Shown: piece by piece, positions 60,654 through 64,000 of the stretch
How the letters are laid out: the number at the start of each line of letters is the position of its first letter
How positions within the stretch are numbered: position 1 is the stretch's first letter
NCBI GenBank assembly: GCA_002412965.1
Contig: DHWB01000014.1
Span: 35,218-99,217 of the forward strand
Reading direction: 5' to 3'
DNA: 64,000 nucleotides
Origin: Desulfomicrobium sp. UBA5193
GTDB taxonomy: Bacteria; Desulfobacterota; Desulfovibrionia; Desulfovibrionales; Desulfomicrobiaceae
Position numbers and translations under genes: made by a program
The notes under the pieces: model-generated
The model's database searches: none
Told to the model about the DNA's origin: nothing
The model's input: only the letters and a program-made list of their open reading frames with translations

Positions 60654-61636
60654 ACGAGTCGCTGCTCCGCGTCCAGGACCTGTGCAAAGCCTTTGCGGTG
60701 GGAGGAAGTTTTCTGGGGGGAAAGAAGTGGCTGCGGGCGGTGGACAAGGTCTCCCTGCACGTGGACCGTGGCGAGACCCTGGGGCTTGTCGGGGAGTCGG
60801 GCAGCGGAAAGACCACCGTCGGCAACCTGATCTTGCGCCTGCTCTCCCCGGACAGCGGCTCAATCGTCTTCGAGGGCGTGGACATGACCCGGCTCGCCGG
60901 CTCGGAACTGGTCAAGGCGAGAGCGCGCATGCAGGTCGTCTTTCAGGATCCGCAAAGCTCCCTCGACCCGCGCATGACCGTGGGATCCATCGTCTCCCTG
61001 CCGCTCAAGATTCTGGGTCTGGCCAAGGGCAACGAACTGCGCGAGCGGGCCGTGGCGAGCCTGGCCGAAGTTGGCCTGGGGCCCGAATGCCTGGACCGCT
61101 ACCCGCACGAATTTTCCGGAGGGCAGCGGCAGCGCATCGGCCTTGCGCGCGCCCTGGTCGCGAGTCCCGCCTTTGTGATCATGGACGAGCCCACCAGCGC
61201 CCTCGATGTCTCGGTCCAGGCGCAAATCCTGAACCTCATGGGCGATCTGCAGTCCCGCCACGGCCACGCCTACCTGTTCATTTCTCATGATCTGACCGTG
61301 GTCCGCCATGTCAGCCACCGCATCGCGGTCATGTACCTGGGCGCCATCGTCGAAACGGCCCCCACGCAGACACTTTTCGACAGCCCGGCCCATCCGTACA
61401 CGCGGGCGCTCCTGGCCTCGGTCCCCGTCCCCGACCCACGCAACCGCCGCAACCTGGCCCTCCTGACAGGGGATGTGCCGAGCCCCGTGGACCTGCCGCC
61501 GGGGTGCCGTTTCCATCCGCGCTGTCCCGAGGCGCTGCCGCAATGCGCCAGCCTCGACCCGCCGCGGGTGGTCCTTGCGCCCGGACACGAGGTCGTCTGT
61601 CATCTTCACCAGCAAAACTCAAAGGATACACCATGA
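60650..61636 (+). CDS. dppF: dipeptide ABC transporter ATPase (DppF)
   Basis: The 328-residue partner ATPase: Walker A GESGSGKTT, Q-loop VVFQDPQSSLDPRMTVG, signature FSGGQRQRIGLARAL, Walker B FVIMDEPTSALDVS and H-loop FISHDLT. DppF-type enzymes show a C-terminal oligopeptide domain, here with PPGCRFHPRCPEALPQC. It starts at GTG 60650, overlapping dppD, and its stop overlaps the M55 peptidase start by four bases, so all six genes of the operon are probably co-translated. Confidence 0.95.
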   Translation: MNESLLRVQDLCKAFAVGGSFLGGKKWLRAVDKVSLHVDRGETLGLVGESGSGKTTVGNLILRLLSPDSGSIVFEGVDMTRLAGSELVKARARMQVVFQDPQSSLDPRMTVGSIVSLPLKILGLAKGNELRERAVASLAEVGLGPECLDRYPHEFSGGQRQRIGLARALVASPAFVIMDEPTSALDVSVQAQILNLMGDLQSRHGHAYLFISHDLTVVRHVSHRIAVMYLGAIVETAPTQTLFDSPAHPYTRALLASVPVPDPRNRRNLALLTGDVPSPVDLPPGCRFHPRCPEALPQCASLDPPRVVLAPGHEVVCHLHQQNSKDTP

Positions 61637-62457
61637 AAATCTATATCAGCGCAGACATCGAAGGCGTGGGCGGCGTGGCCCGCCACGAACATTCCCGCGT
61701 GGACGGCCGCGAATACCCCCTCGCGCGCCGTTTGATGACAAACGAGGTCAACGCGGCCATTCGCGGCGCCTTCGAGGCAGGAGCCGTGGATGTGACCGTG
61801 TCGGATTCGCACAACGTGGGCCTCAATCTGCTGCCCGAGGAACTCGACGAGCGCGCGCGGCTGGTCATGGGCTCGCCGCGCACCCTGTCCATGATGCACG
61901 GCATCGACGCCACCTACGCGGCCGCGTTCTTCGTCGGCTATCACGCCATGGGCGGAACGATGGACGCGAGCATCGTGCACACCTTCACGGGCAGAATCCA
62001 GGAAGTACGCTTGAACGGAATCAAAGTCGGGGAGATCGGGTTGAACGCGGCCCTGGCCGGGCACTTCGGGGTGCCGGTGGCCTTCGTGGCCGGGGATCTG
62101 GCCGCCTGCCGCGAGGCCGAGGCCCTGCTGCCGGGCGTGCGCACCCTGGCGGTCAAGGAAGCCATCGGAGCCTACGCCGCCATCTGCGAGCACCCCGCCA
62201 AGACATGCCGGGCCATCCACGCCGCGGCCAAGGATGCGATCACGAATCCGCCCAAGGTCAAGCCGCTGGTCTTCCCCGGCGAGGTGGAGCTGACGGTGCG
62301 CTGCACCACGGCGTCCGGTGCCGACCGCGCGGGTATGATCCCGCGCGCCGAGCGCCTGGACGACCTCACTGTACAGTACGTCGGCCGCGACGTGATCGAA
62401 GCCTTCAAGGCCTTCAACACCATGAGCTGTCTGGTGGAGCTGGTGCCATTCATTTAG
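61633..62457 (+). CDS. M55-family zinc D-aminopeptidase
   Basis: The 275-residue protein matches the M55 (DppA of Bacillus) D-aminopeptidase family. Zinc-ligand motifs are SADIEGVGG (Asp8, Glu10) and VSDSHNVGLNLLPE (His), GYHAMGG (His), and HTFTG near residue 116. Family enzymes cut D-Ala-D-Ala and similar D-peptides and form a decameric ring. Coupling to the peptide transporter (ATGA overlap with dppF) suggests that imported D-amino-acid or cell-wall peptides are split in the cytosol. Note that Bacillus DppA is this peptidase, not the binding protein. Confidence 0.92.
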   Translation: MKIYISADIEGVGGVARHEHSRVDGREYPLARRLMTNEVNAAIRGAFEAGAVDVTVSDSHNVGLNLLPEELDERARLVMGSPRTLSMMHGIDATYAAAFFVGYHAMGGTMDASIVHTFTGRIQEVRLNGIKVGEIGLNAALAGHFGVPVAFVAGDLAACREAEALLPGVRTLAVKEAIGAYAAICEHPAKTCRAIHAAAKDAITNPPKVKPLVFPGEVELTVRCTTASGADRAGMIPRAERLDDLTVQYVGRDVIEAFKAFNTMSCLVELVPFI

Positions 62458-62470
62458 GGGATGAGAATCG

Positions 62471-62504
62471 TCCGCCCGCAAAGCGAAAGGCGTTTGCGGG
62501 CGGA
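62471..62504. terminator. bidirectional terminator between the dpp operon and eutC
   Basis: A perfect 12-base stem (tccgcccgcaaa / tttgcgggcgga, ten-base loop) sits between two converging operons, 14 bases after the M55 gene and 22 after the eutC stop. A-rich and T-rich bases flank the stem on the two sides, so it can serve both strands. Confidence 0.75.
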
Positions 62505-62525
62505 TTTGAAATGCATAGATAGCAG

Positions 62526-63329
62526 TCAGTTCTGCGCAAGTTCCGGCAATGGTCTGCCAAACGGCAGATAGTCTGCCGCCATCCTGTCTTTGAGCCCCAC
62601 TCCGCTGTAGCCCAGCCGAAAGGCCTCCTCCACCAGATAGCCGAGCTTGCGCACGCCCTCGGACACGCTCAGTCCTCCGTCACGCACGTTGGAGATGCAG
62701 TTGCGCCTCTCGTCCGTGGTGCCGGGTCCGGGGTTCAAGGTCAGGTAAATGCCCATGGAATTGGGCGAGGACAGGCCCGGCCGCTCGCCGATGAGGATGA
62801 CGGACAGTCTGGCCGAAAGGATGCTCGCGATCTCGTCGGCGATGGCCACCCGCGCGTTTTCCACCAGGCAGACCGGCGAGAGGCTGAGCCCCGCCTGACC
62901 AAAAACTTTCGAGCAGGCCAGGACAAAGGGCTCGGCGTTCTCGTGGATGGCCCTGGCCGAGAGGCCGTCGCCCACCACCAGGCAGATATCAAATCCCGTC
63001 TTCTCCCTTTCCAGAAGAGCCCGCGACCGCAGGCTGAGCCGCCGCCCCTTGTCCGGGCGGGTCAGGTATTCGCCCCGGTCGGCCACGCTCGATTCCAGTT
63101 CCAGACAGGCCACTTTGGCCCCGGCCAGACACGCGGCCAGCTCTGCCCTGCGAAACGGCGAATGCACCGCGTCGCGAGCCCGGGCATGATCGAGCCTGAA
63201 GGACAGACTTTCTTTGAGCGGCAGACTGGAGCCGGACCGCCCCAGGGCGATGCGGGCGGCGGTAAAGCGTTTGAGCTCGGCCCAAGGATCTTCGTTGACA
63301 GGGTGAAAAGGTGAGGTCGGTTCGTTCAT
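62526..63329 (-). CDS. eutC: ethanolamine ammonia-lyase small subunit
   Basis: EutC (267 residues) forms the B12-dependent ethanolamine ammonia-lyase with EutB, giving acetaldehyde and ammonia. Recognised motifs are LTRPDKGRRL, VVGDGLSARAIHENA, VLIGERPGLSSPNSMG and RNCISNVRDGGL, which line the cobalamin site. In enteric EutC the first 20 residues form an encapsulation helix; this protein starts just before the catalytic domain (NEDPWAELKRFTAARIALGR) and lacks it. ATG 63329 overlaps the eutB stop by four bases. No shell gene is next to it in the window. Confidence 0.95.
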   Translation of the reverse strand: MNEPTSPFHPVNEDPWAELKRFTAARIALGRSGSSLPLKESLSFRLDHARARDAVHSPFRRAELAACLAGAKVACLELESSVADRGEYLTRPDKGRRLSLRSRALLEREKTGFDICLVVGDGLSARAIHENAEPFVLACSKVFGQAGLSLSPVCLVENARVAIADEIASILSARLSVILIGERPGLSSPNSMGIYLTLNPGPGTTDERRNCISNVRDGGLSVSEGVRKLGYLVEEAFRLGYSGVGLKDRMAADYLPFGRPLPELAQN

Positions 63330-64000
63330 TTTTCCCCCGCAACCCCGTTCGGCAGGGCCAGAAGCCGGTTGGACTTCTCGATGGGCACGAGGCCCCCCGC
63401 CCCGTCCATGATGCCCGACGATTTAAGCCACGCCGCGAACTCCGGCGCGGGCTTGCGTCCCAGAAGTTTGCGCAGGTAGGCCGCGTCGTGAAAGGACGTG
63501 GACTGATAGTTGAGCATGATGTCGTCCGCGCCGGGCACGCCCATGACAAAGGTGCAGCCAGCGGTTCCCAGCAGGGTCAGGAGCGCGTCCATATCGTCCT
63601 GGTCGGCCTCGGCGTGGTTGGTGTAGCAGACGTCCACGCCCATGGGCAGGCCCATGAGCTTGCCACAGAAATGGTCCTCCAGTCCGGCGCGGGTGATCTG
63701 CTTACCGCTCAGCAGATATTCCGGGCCGATGAATCCGACCACCGTATTGACCAACAGCGGCTCGAATTTTCGGGCCACGGCGTAGGCGCGAGCCTCGATG
63801 GTCTGCTGGTCCACGCCGTGATGCGCCCCGGCCGAAAGCGCGCTGCCCTGCCCGGTCTCGAAATACATGACGTTGTCGCCCACAGTGCCGCGCTTTAATG
63901 ATCGCGTGGCCTCAAGGGCCTCCTGCAGCAGGGCCAGGGAAACGCCGAAGCTGGCGTTGGCGGCCTGCGTCCCGGCGATGGACTGGAAGCACAGGTCCAC
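63326..64000 (-). CDS. eutB: ethanolamine ammonia-lyase large subunit, C-terminal part
   Basis: The visible 224 residues are the C-terminal half of EutB (normally about 450 residues); the start lies beyond the right edge. The match is very close: CFQSIAGTQAANASFGVSLA, MYFETGQGSALSAGAHHGVD, VGFIGPEYLLSGKQITRAGL, GVDVCYTNHAEADQDDMDAL and GADDIMLNYQSTSFHDAAYL. These include residues that hold ethanolamine and cobalamin. The residue at 63998-64000 is an internal GTG valine, not a start. It overlaps eutC by four bases. Confidence 0.96.
   Translation of the reverse strand: MDLCFQSIAGTQAANASFGVSLALLQEALEATRSLKRGTVGDNVMYFETGQGSALSAGAHHGVDQQTIEARAYAVARKFEPLLVNTVVGFIGPEYLLSGKQITRAGLEDHFCGKLMGLPMGVDVCYTNHAEADQDDMDALLTLLGTAGCTFVMGVPGADDIMLNYQSTSFHDAAYLRKLLGRKPAPEFAAWLKSSGIMDGAGGLVPIEKSNRLLALPNGVAGEK

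Overview
The window looks like the chromosome of a high-GC, anaerobic, sulfite-reducing deltaproteobacterium of the Desulfovibrionales type (Desulfovibrio, Desulfomicrobium or a relative). This is inferred from a glycyl-radical isethionate lyase, a DsrE-like selenoprotein, a CO dehydrogenase with a CooA-type regulator, and heavy use of sigma-54 promoters. No rRNA, tRNA, CRISPR array or insertion sequence was seen.

Region 1 (1-17405) is an isethionate-respiration locus. Two divergent transcription units share a 660-base control region (11623-12282). It carries a sigma-54 promoter facing each way and three copies of a TYGCA-N4-TGCRA dyad, probably the enhancer sites of the sigma-54 activator at 15987. 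Rightward are islA (isethionate sulfite-lyase; every active-site residue I know of falls at the expected position), islB (its radical-SAM activase) and the activator. Leftward are a TRAP transporter (dctP, fused dctQM) and a microcompartment operon: eutQ, pta, three BMC-H, pduS, pduT, BMC-P, acetylating aldehyde dehydrogenase, eutJ, an odd amidohydrolase-like protein, and the start of a TauE/SafE permease at the window edge. Together they would import isethionate, split it to sulfite and acetaldehyde, convert acetaldehyde to acetyl-CoA, acetyl phosphate and acetate inside a shell, and perhaps export surplus sulfite. No alcohol dehydrogenase is present, so the PduS/PduT pair is the obvious electron outlet.

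Region 2 (17537-18777) has a sterol-desaturase-family membrane protein and a small DsrE-like protein whose reading frame is interrupted by TGA. The TGA sits in a UGKC motif with a SECIS-like hairpin directly downstream, so it is best read as a selenoprotein.

Region 3 (18935-42939) is a type VI secretion locus of visibly lower GC: tssA-B-C-E-F-G-H, vasH, fha, tssJ-K-L-M, a lytic transglycosylase, pppA, ppkA, an unknown gene and a PAAR protein on the minus strand, with hcp divergent behind a sigma-54 promoter. No VgrG gene lies in the window.

Region 4 (42980-47348) holds a broken HAMP-GGDEF gene and the CO module cooS-cooC-cooA, with a near-consensus CooA operator upstream of cooS.

Region 5 (47844-53754) is a tightly coupled sucrose operon: fructokinase, sucrose-phosphate synthase, sucrose-phosphatase and amylosucrase. 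It would make sucrose as a compatible solute and recycle it.

Region 6 (53775-64000) has a VTT/DedA-family membrane protein, a UbiA prenyltransferase, a HIT protein, a complete dipeptide ABC transporter with an M55 D-aminopeptidase, and, after a strong terminator, eutC and the C-terminal half of eutB (ethanolamine ammonia-lyase). This EutC lacks the N-terminal encapsulation helix found on BMC-targeted EutC.
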